Shown here: positions 11,592-22,018 of the stretch, in pieces
Layout of the letters: each line of letters opens with the position of its first letter
Position numbering within the stretch: the first letter of the stretch is position 1
DNA from: Auanema rhodensis
Lineage: Eukaryota > Nematoda > Chromadorea > Rhabditida > Rhabditidae
Assembly: GCA_964057225.1 (NCBI GenBank)
Contig: OZ059899.1
Location: 13,056,001 to 13,120,000 of the forward strand
Reading direction: 5' to 3'
Length of the DNA stretch: 64,000 nt
Notes under the pieces: model-generated
Told to the model about the DNA's origin: nothing
Seen by the model: the letters and a program-made list of their open reading frames with translations, nothing else
The model's database searches: none
Position numbers and translations under genes: made by a program

Positions 11592-12238
11592 TCAATACTC
11601 GTCTATCCAGAATTAAAATTTGTATATGCATGCTGCAACTGATACTCACTTTTTTCTCTTATATGAGCTGATGCTTTACAATTGTTATTCTCATTTTTCC
11701 GTAGATGTAATTGCCAGTTTTTTACCATTACTTGTTTAAATACAATAAAAATAATTCGATGACAACGGTAGTAGCCATTTCGAACAAAATTAATAGACTT
11801 GAAAAGAAGAATGATGAATTTTCACTTCATTTAATCTTTTTTCGTTGCAGTTTTAAGTTTTTATTTTCATTGTATTTAAACAATTACTTGAAATGAAATA
11901 ATCATTAACAAAATTACTTTTCATTTCGAAGAAAATTAAAACAGACGTTTAAACACATCACATATCACGTACTGAATCCACCTTTTCACAAAGACGCGAT
12001 AGTTCAATGGGGTTAGCGATTTTTCAGTTGCTTAATGCTCGAAATTAATAAAAAATTTTTGAATTGATTTTTTTCTTTTTAACCCTTACATTAGTTGTTC
12101 ATATAAATTTCCTTTTTGTTTTTGGCATATGCTAAGGCTTTTAGAATGATTTCCTGTTCATGTCATGAGTGTTGACGATTTTATTGATTCATTTGCACGT
12201 ATTTACATTTATTGATGAAACACTTTCTTCAGGTAATA
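11592..12238. other. Intergenic: PARP1 3' UTR and EAF upstream region
   Basis: AT-rich sequence with no supported gene. It ends in a CTTTCTTCAG acceptor-like sequence at 12232, six bases before the EAF start codon, either a 5' UTR intron end or a trans-splice site. Confidence 0.6.
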
Positions 12239-13298
12239 ATGTCTGATGCTAAAGATATACCACCAGGAACGTATGAACTTGAATTTGGTTCTACATTCTC
12301 GGAACCCAGAAGAGAAGGGCGAACTCAATTTCACACTTTACGATGTTAGTTATCATTACTAAGCTGTTGTTCAATTCTCTTTATTTTTAGATGATTTTAA
12401 GCCGAAATCAGTTGCTTCAAATGATGTAGAATCCTTTATTGCTTACGGAACTAATGGCGATGTTCATGTTAGTTTTATGATGCATTATTTTGTTTCATGA
12501 GTTATTTTTAGGTTGCTGTTCCAACAGAAGGAGATAATTTAACTGTATTCAAAGGTTCTAAGAAAGAAGCTAAGCCTAAGGAATGTCTTCTTTTCTATGA
12601 TAAAAGAACTGGTCGTTTACGCTTAGAAAAAATAAGCACAAATATCCATGTTAAAAAAACCAGGTGAGTATATTTATGAGTTGTACTGAAATAATTATTG
12701 ATATTACAGGGATGTCGATAAGAGCACAGAAACTGTTCTCAGAAATGAGATGAATCGTCTCCGAGCTGAGCAAATGAGAAAAGGACCTGTCAAGTGAGCT
12801 TACATCCGCTTTTCTATTTTAAGTGAACTTTTTTCAATTTTAGGGACGATATAAATGGAGGACATAGCGATGATCAAATGTCAAGCTCTTCTAGCAGTGA
12901 TAGTAGTGATAGTGAAAGTGATAGCGGTTCCGATACTGAGGTTTAAGTTGTTAATGAATTATTTTGAATTATCAAGTTTTCTTGCAGTCAAAGACTACCA
13001 AGCAAAGACGCGAGTCGAATTCTAGCATGAGTGACATGGAGAGTAAGTCATGTACCTTCAATCAATATATTTATATTGCTGTTCCAGGTGCATTGATTGC
13101 AACTGTTAATGGAAATAACCAACATACATCTACGTCTAGTAGTTCGAGTCATATGAGGTTACATAAATCTAGGGAAAACCTGAATATTGACTGTTCTATT
13201 TCAGATCTAATACCCACCAGTCATCATATAGCGCAAAACCAAATTCCCATGGTGATCTTGGTCTAAATTTAAGTGATGATAGTTCAGATGAAGATTAA
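12239..13298 (+). CDS. EAF: ELL-associated factor (EAF family)
   Basis: EAF proteins bind ELL and act with the super elongation machinery of RNA polymerase II in the nucleus. Eight exons (12239-12344, 12391-12467, 12512-12663, 12710-12793, 12844-12940, 12988-13042, 13088-13157, 13205-13298) join in frame to 244 residues. The N-terminal half matches the conserved ELL-interaction region: FHTLRYDFKPKS, then VAVPTEGDNLTVFKG and ECLLFYDKRTGRLRLEK. The C-terminal half is Ser/Asp-rich, like the transactivation tail of vertebrate EAFs, ending LGLNLSDDSSDED. Reading through the donor at 12941 would stop after one more codon, giving a shorter form. Vertebrates have EAF1 and EAF2; which one this corresponds to cannot be decided. 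Confidence 0.92.
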
Positions 13299-14024
13299 TT
13301 TGTGATAGATCATATTAGAGTAAATAACTCTCGATAAATTTAATTGATTGTAAAAAACTTATTTATTAGTTAATATTGTAATAGCTTATTATAAGTTGTG
13401 GGTGAGTCAATATACAGCGTTCAACGTTCTTTGAACCGATTTCTTTCTAATACAATTCCTTCTTTCCTATTACTTCGTTTAGTATGCTAAGTCTTTCTTG
13501 TCTTCGTGATATGTTTCTTCTTTGTGTTCTACTTCATCTGATAGTTTTTTAATCATATTTCATAAGCATAACTATTTGCGGGATTAATGTATTACCTGTG
13601 GTGTACTAAGTCATGTTGGTTGGTTAGTTAGTAAAGATTTTTAAATCAATAGTTTTCCTTTTGACAATAATAACGCTTATAACATGCAATTTAACATCTT
13701 TATTAGCTTCAATGAAATTTTTTCCTACAATTAGAAATTGATGCAGCATGTTACATCGTTTTTAATTAGAGATCATATCACGGTGATCTAGTTGAAAAAA
13801 TATTTATGTTACGTTATGTTATGTTAATGGCAATACTAACAATAAGAAAATAAAACAAATTGTTACTAACTCAGCTATTTGTACAAAATAAGATAAAACG
13901 ATAATAGATACACGATTAGGCAATTATTAAAAAGGTATTAGATTTTGCTAGTGAAATCAATTTGGCTGGTTATGTCAATTATAGAATGAGCGATTATAGA
14001 AAGCTTATGCGAGCTTTGAGTCAA
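13299..14024. other. Intergenic between convergent EAF and chromodomain genes
   Basis: AT-rich, with no open frame or RNA gene that I can support. It should hold the 3' UTRs of the two convergent genes. Confidence 0.6.
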
Positions 14025-15454
14025 TCATGTTCTGGCTGAGTAGGCTGATATGATGGAAGAGGATGTTTCGTTCATATCATCGTCGTATGGGTTAACCTGA
14101 GAAAACATTCAATTAGAAGCGATATTGCAAGTTTCAACGTACTTCAACTTTGATGAGAAAACTAGGATCCAGTAATGCAAGAGAATTATTGTTATTTCCT
14201 CTCTTTTTCCTAGAACGTGATGATTCAGTAACAGACGATGGAGTTGAGTTTGATGACGTAGTATATGCAGCATTACGAGACGACGCGCGTGAAGTAGTTG
14301 ATGCGCGAGAATTTATAGAATTTCTCGAATTTGCTGAACGTACTGAGCTTGAGGGCAATTCATCAATTATTTCTTGTTTAACCAAAGTCTGTAATAGTCA
14401 AATTAAACTCTGAAATCAAAATCTTTTACAAACCACTTTCAAATTTCTCATTTTTTCGCAGGAAAGATTAGCTTTAATACTCTTGTATTTCTCCCGTTTC
14501 TTTTCATCCATCATAGTTTTGGTCCAAAAATCTTTTATAAGATCCACACAATTTTTCTATAAGCAGATAAATATTAAACATTTTTAAATTGTGAGGCTCT
14601 AACTGTATGAGCTTCGGGTATCCATTCTTCACAATTTTGGTATCCTTTCCATTTAACCAGATACTCATTGCCATTGCTACCATGGCGTACATCAATTATT
14701 CCACTAACTTCAGCTTCTTCATATTCGTAGTTAGGCGCTTCTTTTGGCTGAAAAGCATTAAAATTAAATAATTAAAATTAATGTACAACATACGTTTTCA
14801 ATTTTCTGTTTTAGTTGAGGGTTAGTTTTTCCCAATACTTCATAGATTTCCTTATTCCTTTCTGACATTCCATGCCGGGACTTTAAAGCTTTGGCCCAGA
14901 AACGAATTACCAAGTCTTCGCATGCCTTAATGAAATAAATAAAATTTTTTTTGTAATAGATGAAACTTACAGTTTTCTTTTGATCTACCCATTCGTCAAA
15001 AAAATTAGGCCAACCTTGCCAAGACACTCTGTATTGAATTCTGTTGTTTAGAAGTCGAACGCTTTTAACTTGCTCAACCTAAACGAATAAGATAAAACAA
15101 TATTAAAAAATTGCAAAAGAATAAAATCAATATCAAGCAGAAACTATGCATTTAAATAAATATATATCAATAAAGAAAATATATAAAAAAAAGACATACC
15201 TCGTACAAATTTGTGCCTTCTGTATCGGGATCCCATGTTTTTTGCTGAACACTCCTTCTGCTGTTAGTAGTTCTTCTTCTTGAGTTAGATGAAGGTAAAC
15301 TTCTTGCTCTTTTCTTTTTTACTCCACTCAAAGTACTACTTCTAGTCTGAAACAACATGAATCATAAGCAGAAAACAGCAACGAAAACAACCTCTCTAAA
15401 TGGTTTCTTTCCAACTTGCGAACCTACGCCACCTACACTTTTTCTATTTCCCAT
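14025..15454 (-). CDS. Tandem chromodomain protein (HP1-like chromodomains)
   Basis: Eight exons (15454-15392, 15346-15200, 15078-14971, 14925-14794, 14747-14604, 14556-14434, 14388-14143, 14096-14025) join in frame to 344 residues. After a basic Ser/Arg-rich N-terminus there are two chromodomains. The first includes YEVEQVKSVRLL and VSWQGWPNFFDEW; the second includes YEEAEVSGIIDVR and VKWKGYQNCEEWIPEA. Each keeps three aromatic positions expected to form a methyl-lysine cage (Tyr; Trp; Trp or Tyr). Each is followed by a similar helix, DLVIRFWAK or DLIKDFWTK, so the unit looks internally duplicated. The C-terminal third is low-complexity Ser/Asn/Arg. No chromoshadow domain, methyltransferase or helicase is seen. 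A chromatin-reader role is inferred; no named orthologue is assigned. Confidence 0.88.
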
Positions 15455-16455
15455 CTTGAACAAAAAAATTAAAGTATTCAACAACAAAAAAGTTTAAAAA
15501 ACAAAAAGCCAAAAAGGAAGCACAATCATATATTTAAAGCAGCGTCACGGCATTATGTAAAAACTTTTGGCGCCATGGTAAACGCTCTGCTCCAATGCTA
15601 AATTTCTATTGGCTAGGATACTTCAGCTGCGCCATTGCCAATAAAGGTCCAGCAGATGTTGCAGATATGAACAGCAGGGGTCAAGGGAAAAGTAGAATAA
15701 CATAGGATTGTCACTATATGCAATGGGCAATCAATGTTGTCAGCGTCATTATACTGTACCGCATGTCATCATCTTACCATAATCAAGCTAATATAAGATC
15801 AAGATTGATATGAAACAGTATCATGAAAACTTTTGTAAACAATATCTTGTTGTTAGAGGTTTTCTATCGACCATTCATCTGTGTTACATGTCTACCAGAT
15901 GTTTTTTTTCACTAAGATTCATATTTTTACGAAAATAATATCCTCAGTGTTGATATGTGAAACAATACAACAGCTGCTTCGCCCACTCACGTGGAATCCT
16001 GTGGGAACATATGAATAATGAACGTAGAATACTGATCTAAGCTATATTTACTCCTGAAATTGTTCGGAAAGCTTCGTTTTGTTGAACTAAGTTAATTCAG
16101 GATATAAACAACAGCTTGAATCATGGTGTTTTGGAGGGATAGAGAGAACTTAACGAAACAAATCGCAAACTTTTTGAGTGCATCTTCGATGAATCAGTTT
16201 TTTGATTTTAAAATTTCTTTTGACACCAACTGACAGTGTGACGAAAGTCTGATGGTGTTTTGTCCGCCACCGCATCCTTGGTTCAGGAGCTAAGGATTTT
16301 TCCCGAATTGTGGGGGTGGCCATCAAATGGGAGGAGTCAACCAATGAGAATCTCTTACAGCTTAAAGGCGGAGCGTTATATAAGATCAGGATAATCAGAA
16401 AACAGAAGACAGCTTTATCTGATCTGCCTATCAGTTTATACAAAACAAATTCATA
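15455..16455. other. Divergent intergenic region, chromodomain and CH-domain genes
   Basis: About 1 kb between two divergently transcribed genes. No additional gene is supported. The right end contains the CCAAT/TATA promoter listed separately. Confidence 0.6.
16341..16384 (+). promoter_or_regulatory. CCAAT and TATA core promoter
   Basis: CCAAT at 16341-16345 and TATATAA at 16377-16383, spaced about 35 bases, lie 70-115 bases upstream of the start codon at 16456. This is the usual geometry for a strong focused promoter. Initiation near 16408 is inferred from the usual TATA spacing of about 30 bases. Confidence 0.55.
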
Positions 16456-17877
16456 ATGGCCAGCCGCACCACTGCCGGAGGAATCGGATTCGCCGTTAGA
16501 CAAAAGGTTCGTATTCTATCTTTGATTTGATTGAATATACATTTCAAAAATACCCTCGAGAATATTAGTTTTTCTGATTTCGTATATGAATCGTTTTCAG
16601 CAAGACTCCAAGTACAGTGAGGATGAAGGACATCTTCTCCTTGAGTGGATTAAGAAGGAATCTGGAGAGAACATCAGCACCAATGGTTTGATGCTCTAGT
16701 TCTTAAATAATTTTTGCAACTTTCATTTCTATTCCAGGTGACAGAGATAACTTCTTGAAGCTCCTCAAGGACGGAAGCCTTCTCTGCAAGTAAGTTACTT
16801 GAACTTTCTTCTCGAAAACTAATAAAATTAAAAGTTCGAAATATTAAAAATTTGTTTTCGAGCTTGACGAGTACGTTTTCAATTTCGAAATTCTCAAACA
16901 TTACCTTCAAATACATTACTTTTTGCAAGTGAAGTTTAGTGTAACAAGCGCCTACACGAAATCTCAAAGCTTAACAGAGAGTTCAGTTGATTGTTTTTTA
17001 ACTTTCTGAGAATGAAAATTAAAAAAATCTTGATGATTTGATGTCAGCAAGTAGAAATAAGATGCAATATTATCCTCTAAACTAATAAACTACAAAGAAT
17101 TTCAATACATTTCTAAATAAATCCTTGTTCAGGCTTGCCAATGCCATCGAGCCAAACAGCGTCAAGAAGATTCAGAAGCCAATCTCTAACTTCGCTTGCA
17201 TGGAAAACATCAATGCTTTCGTAGAGGCTGCCAAGAAGGTAAGTATTTAAGGAAGTGCTTAACGTCGAGCCAGCTCTCATCTTCCTACAACAGTCTCCTA
17301 TATAAATAATTTCAGCTCGGAGTTCCAACTGAAGAAACCTTCCAATCTGTTGATCTTTTCGAAGGTCGTGACTTGTATTCAGTTATCATGATGCTCATGT
17401 CTCTCGGACGTATCGTAAGTTTATTTCTGGGTATTAAAACTTTTTTTCGCACATTATACTAATAGTTATAATATTTTTTTTGGCTTTTACTCAATAATCT
17501 GATGTTAAATCAGTTTTTTAATCAATAATATTTAAAATTTATATTATTATTATTTTAACTAACATTTTTATGTGTTTCTTTTTATTTCAGCTATCCAAAC
17601 AAGGAAAAACTAATCCATTCGCTAAGTAAAAAATACAATACAATTGTTTATTTATAAATTAATTTAAAGGTAAGTTTGGAAGTTTATAAACTTCAAACTA
17701 ATTTATATATATATAATAAGCTTTAATAACAACTTTAAAACTTGATCTCATTTCAATTTGACATAATATAGATTAGATATAACAAATATTATAAAAAATT
17801 TCTAATTACTTATAAGCTTATTATAATCTAAAATATTTGAATTTCAGTTGGAGAAGCAAGGAAAGACCCACCCATAG
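16456..17877 (+). CDS. Single calponin-homology muscle protein (Mp20/transgelin-like)
   Basis: This is a small actin-associated protein of the calponin/transgelin/Mp20 group. Exons 16456-16506, 16601-16685, 16738-16789, 17133-17238 and 17316-17414 encode 131 residues forming one CH domain: [47 protein letters not shown] and [16 protein letters not shown] are hallmarks. The fifth exon ends in phase 0. Two alternative last coding exons follow, both phase 0 and similar: 17591-17629 ([12 protein letters not shown], stop) and 17848-17877 (LEKQGKTHP, stop). The protein is therefore about 140-143 residues and has no C-terminal calponin-like repeat, so it is shorter than vertebrate transgelin. The promoter has a TATA box. 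An AATAAA lies near 17952. Confidence 0.92.
17591..17669 (+). other. Cassette exon carrying an alternative stop
   Basis: Acceptor TTTATTTCAG ends at 17590 and a strong donor AAAG|GTAAGT lies at 17669/17670, after an in-frame stop at 17627-17629. Included, the exon gives the C-terminus [12 protein letters not shown] and its remainder becomes 3' UTR; skipped, the downstream exon gives LEKQGKTHP. Exon similarity suggests a duplication. Confidence 0.6.
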
Positions 17878-17946
17878 ATTATGCTCAAGTTCTATTCTTG
17901 CCAGTTTCCAGCTTAATTGATTGTTCTTGTGAATATATATAATATG

Positions 17947-18880
17947 TACCAAATAAACATTTCATTTTACTTTAAATAGCTATATGTATAAACAGTTATA
18001 CAGCATTACATACATACATACATACATGTAGATACATATAAGTCATCAACATTACATATCCACCCTTCGTTGTTCATCTCAAAGCTTTGTAATCAAGGAG
18101 TTTATGCTTTATGCTTGTATTATATTGTATATACGTATGTATGTATTACTTAATATAAACAGATAAAACTATAAAATATCCTTCATGTTAAACGTTTTTC
18201 TCTGCTTCCCACATTGTTTTTTCCACTTCAACTGGACTTTTTTCATCTTTTTTATTTATAAATATCATTTAGAATAGTTGTCTGATCACTAGTAGCCATT
18301 GATATAGATCTAGCACAGCTGTTCGTTCATTTGGCTTCTTCTTCTTCTTCGCCTTCTTCTTCTCTTTCTTTTTATTTTCCGAAGAGTGTAAAGTCGTTCC
18401 AAGATCTAAACAGAAGCGATTTCAGTAAGAGAATTGACAGTTGAGTTATTTATTCTGGAACATATGGATTATTTACAATATTCCCATTACTTTTCTAATA
18501 AAACTTCAAAATAAAAAAGTTAACTAGTCAATAATTGGACGGTTCATCTGACAACAATTATAAGCTTCATCTAGTCTGTTTCTAATTTTGTACTTATGTT
18601 TATAAAAAAAAACGGATTGTCAACATATGCTCATGATGGGGCTGTTCTTCTCATTTTCTTAAATCTTCTCATAATATATCTTTATTTCCATTTGAAACTT
18701 TATAAAGTAGCAATTTAAATCAAATTGATGTTATGACCAGTCAAAGCTGGCGCTTCGTGAAAGGCGATTTGACTTTTCAACTACAAGATACAAGTCATCT
18801 TCCACTTTCCCGGTATTTTCTCCGATTTTGGGCAAATTCGTCAAAAATATCTAAAAAATGCGATTTAGCATACTGTATGC
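17947..18880. other. Region between convergent CH-domain and Trio genes
   Basis: Contains an AATAAA near 17952 for the CH-domain gene and a CATA tetranucleotide run at about 18009-18028. A Lys-rich open stretch exists on the minus strand at about 18270-18405, preceded by an acceptor-like TTCTGTTTAG. It could be an alternative last exon of Trio, but I found no good donor to join to it. Confidence 0.4.
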
Positions 18881-21800
18881 TTATATCTTGTCTACTTCTT
18901 GCATCCATTCGTGTTTCAGAGCATCTGATGCTGCTAACCGTTTAGTCGCATCCCTGGCGAGGATATTGTTCAAAAATCCCAAAAGTTCTATAGAAAATCG
19001 GTCTTGAGCTCTGAAAATTCAGCAGCTTCTCCCTCAGTTTCAAGCTTCTCAAACCTTTTCAGAGATTCTGCGGCACGATGTGGTGGTTCTCCAAAGCATA
19101 AATGACAAATAATTGATCCAACACTCCTTCAAATTAAAAAAATTCTACAATTTTCTTTTGTTAGGCTAATTAAAACAAACCAGACGTCCGATTTTTCGTT
19201 CGGAGCCTCACCAGCTGCACGTTCAGGAGCAGTATATCTGAAAAGCGTTATGAAATGACCGTCTTATCCGGCTTTTACTCGTTTCCCCCCTCAACAATTC
19301 AATTGGGGCGATTTTTTTATTGAATTTCGAATCAGGCCAGATGATCACATTGGCAGATTGAAAGGCTAAATGGCTGACGTTAAGCTTAAAACTGATATAG
19401 TTTTCAGTGAATCCGTGTTACATTTTGTTCTTTTTTAATATTTAGCGAACAAGAAAAAGAAGAGCAAAGCTATCCTCACGTGGTATCTGCATCTTTCCAA
19501 GTATCTAATAACTTCTTTGAAGCTGATTTGTGTGATAAGTTAGTGATATTGGAAGTGTTGTTGATGGTAGGAATGCTGTCCTTCTTCTGAGCACTGCCGT
19601 AATCAATAAGAATTACTCGATCATCAACTAACAGATTGTCTGGCTGTAATATGGTTTATGAATTTAGAATCATCTTCTATTGCACACAAATATATCTTTT
19701 CAACAAAGATAGTAAACAGAGACTGACGTTAGATAGATGATGAGGTAATGATGATGTTGAAGTAAAAAATATATAAGAAGTAGCATAGTGATACCCCTAC
19801 GATTACTACTAGTAGCAGTCATAGTGGAGTAGCACCAACTAACTATATGTATAATAAGTAAGCTTGCAGCTTATCAGCATTATATGAAATCAACACACAC
19901 ACACACACACATATCCTATAATTCATCACCTTCATATCCGTGTAAACAATGCCTTTGCTATGAAGATAACTCAGAATTTCAAAAATATAACGGCATAATA
20001 ATTGAAGAACATCTTCTGTTAAATATCCCAGCTTTTCCACATACTTGGCTATATCAATTCCGGGGATTCTAAACAGGAGAGATATAGTTGTCCAAATATT
20101 TAACAGTAAGAAAACATCATAATTATCATCAGCATGATATTCATCTGATAGACTGGCCGACCTTTGTAATACTATGCAGAATCCCTTGTCAGATTCCCAA
20201 AATCCATGATACTGAGGAATGTTTGGATGGCATAATTCATTCAATATTGATATCTATAAATAGATCTCAACATATTGTTTTATAATCTTTTTGACATACC
20301 TCTCTCTGTATATCTTCATAATTTCTTTTTTTTGAAAATACTTTGCCAGCTAATGCTGTAGGATTTCCATTTTTCAAAAGATTGTATGTAATAGATGTTC
20401 TGCCACATCCTAGTACAGAGCCAAATGACACATGCTTACATAAATCTTCTGATTTCTGAATGAAAATCAGATAATTATGAGCATATTTTAGTATGTGATA
20501 CGGTGAAGCAGATGCAAGTAGCTACACCAAACTATACATACTTCAGATTCTAAGGAAAAATCTACGTTAACTTCGTTGCTGTACGAACTACGGAAGTACA
20601 CCGTATACGCAAATACTCGTATTTGATATGATGAAGCTCTAAACTGCCTTAGTGAAACCTGAAAGTACATCAGACTTCAGATAGAGGAAATGAATTTGCA
20701 GAGTAAACCTTGGTTGCAGTCAAATCTATGGTCGCAGACCAGAATGATGACATATCTTGAAATAGAAAAAGAAACTCATTTTACTTTCTGATTATAATGC
20801 ACCTGGTCTTTTATACTGAATACAATATCGCACACCAGGAGTTGTTGAAGGCTTCCAGTTCAGCTTGATAGATCGCCATCCAGTGCGAGTGAAGCATAAG
20901 TTGGTTGGAGGCTCTGAAAGCAAATCAGAGAATGAGCACCTGTCTTCCTTATTCAGAAAAAGAAAAAGCTACATTAGAAGCATAATACCTGGCTTTCGAA
21001 CTACTTTCAGTAAAGCTACCATCGCAACAACTCCATAATCATTACTAGCAATAAGCGAATATATTCCAGCATCAAGATAATCAACTGATTGTATAATTAA
21101 ACGAGTAGAATTCTCATTATTCTGCAAAATTATTAATCATAGCCCATAATCTTTGATTTTTAATTCAATTTTAACCTCAACTATTCCTCGTTTTCTTTCT
21201 AAAGCAGGTCCTCTCCAAATAGCAACATATTCAACAGGTGAAAAGATTTCTGGTTCGAATATCACTCTTTCACCTTCACGGACTAATACGTCAGCAAGAT
21301 CTTTGATGATTATTGGCTGCTTATGTTGCAATTTCATCTGAATATCAAAAGATTCTCATTTAATAGCAATTCTTCTCCGATTTACATGAGTGTCGTCTAT
21401 TTTTCTCATCAATTCGTCACCATCTACAATTGACGATAGTGGATTCGTAGCTATTCCATTCAGATCAATCTCCGACATTTGTTCATACCATTGACGACGA
21501 TACCTTTATATTTTATGATTTGATTTCATTCATTTCAAGATATCTACCTTATTTGTTCAACAAATGTTTTGCCTTTTATGTTGTTTAAATCTAAAAAGTA
21601 TGCTGGAACTTTCCCTGCTTGATTAGTCTTAGTTTGAATGGTAGCATATCCGTTTTTAACCTGGGTAACAACAACCTAAAAAATCAAATTTTCTTAGAGA
21701 ACTTGATTGAAATTTTCAAAAATTTATTCCGTTGCGGGGAATCGAACCCCGGCCTTATGGGTGAGAGCCATAAATCCTAACCACTAGACCACAACGGACA

Positions 21801-22018
21801 CAACATGGGAAAAGCACTTTGTCTTCAAGATTGATCTTGATAGAAGAAATTGAATAGCGCGCTCGTATTTAATTTGCAATCAGTTGTCTCCGAATCTTGA
21901 ATTCAATCCAGCAAGTACGTTGTCCTACCTCATCATCTTCTTTAACAGCAATTTCTCCAGGTCTTAGCGGATGATAATCACAAATAACCAAAGCATCGAG
22001 TTCCTTGAAACTATGCTC
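18881..22018 (-). CDS. TRIO: Trio/Kalirin C-terminal module: SH3, Ig, FN3, protein kinase
   Basis: This is the C-terminal part of the Trio gene, or a separately transcribed module of it. SH3: exons 22018-21929 and 21675-21548 (ALVICDYHPLRPGE, then VPAYFLDL). Ig: 21503-20989; it ends DAGIYSLIASNDYG, and the usual disulfide cysteines are missing. FN3: 20913-20542. Kinase: seven exons from 20455 to 18881, 289 codons in frame. Glycine loop FGSVLGCGRTS, lysine in ALAGKVF, glutamate in IQREISIL, catalytic loop VYTDMKPDNLLV, metal-binding LIDYGSA (DYG for DFG), APER, and SDVWSVGSI. All core catalytic residues are present although HRD is YTD. The stop is at 18881. Joining to the upstream gene needs donor GTGGGC at 25164; both sides are phase 0. 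It most resembles the end of vertebrate TRIO and Kalirin-12. Confidence 0.87.
19892..19911. repeat. CA microsatellite in a kinase-domain intron
   Basis: A (CA)n tract of about nine units lies within the 285-base intron 19929-19644 of the Trio kinase region. Confidence 0.85.
21728..21798 (-). tRNA. tRNA-Glu (anticodon CTC)
   Basis: On the minus strand the 71 bases fold as a cloverleaf. The acceptor stem TCCGTTG pairs with CAACGGA. The D arm contains GGTCTAGTGGTTAGGA. The anticodon loop CTCTCAC is closed by TATGG/CCATA, and the T arm has GGTTCGATTCC. The anticodon CTC reads GAG. The gene lies wholly inside the SH3 intron (21928-21676) of Trio, in the same orientation. TCTAG and GGTTCGA supply the usual internal A and B box sequences. 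Confidence 0.95.

Noticed and set aside
14150-14413. Plus-strand 87-residue open frame
   Set aside because: Antisense of the low-complexity Ser/Asn/Arg exon of the chromodomain gene.
16309-16330. CArG-like box (CCATCAAATGG) upstream of the CH-domain gene
   Set aside because: The core is seven bases and contains a C, so it does not fit the CC(A/T)6GG consensus.
18270-18405. Lys-rich minus-strand stretch as a last exon of Trio
   Set aside because: It has an acceptor-like sequence, but the kinase reaches a clean stop at 18881 and no convincing donor precedes it. Poly-Lys readings arise easily from GAA/AAG-rich DNA.
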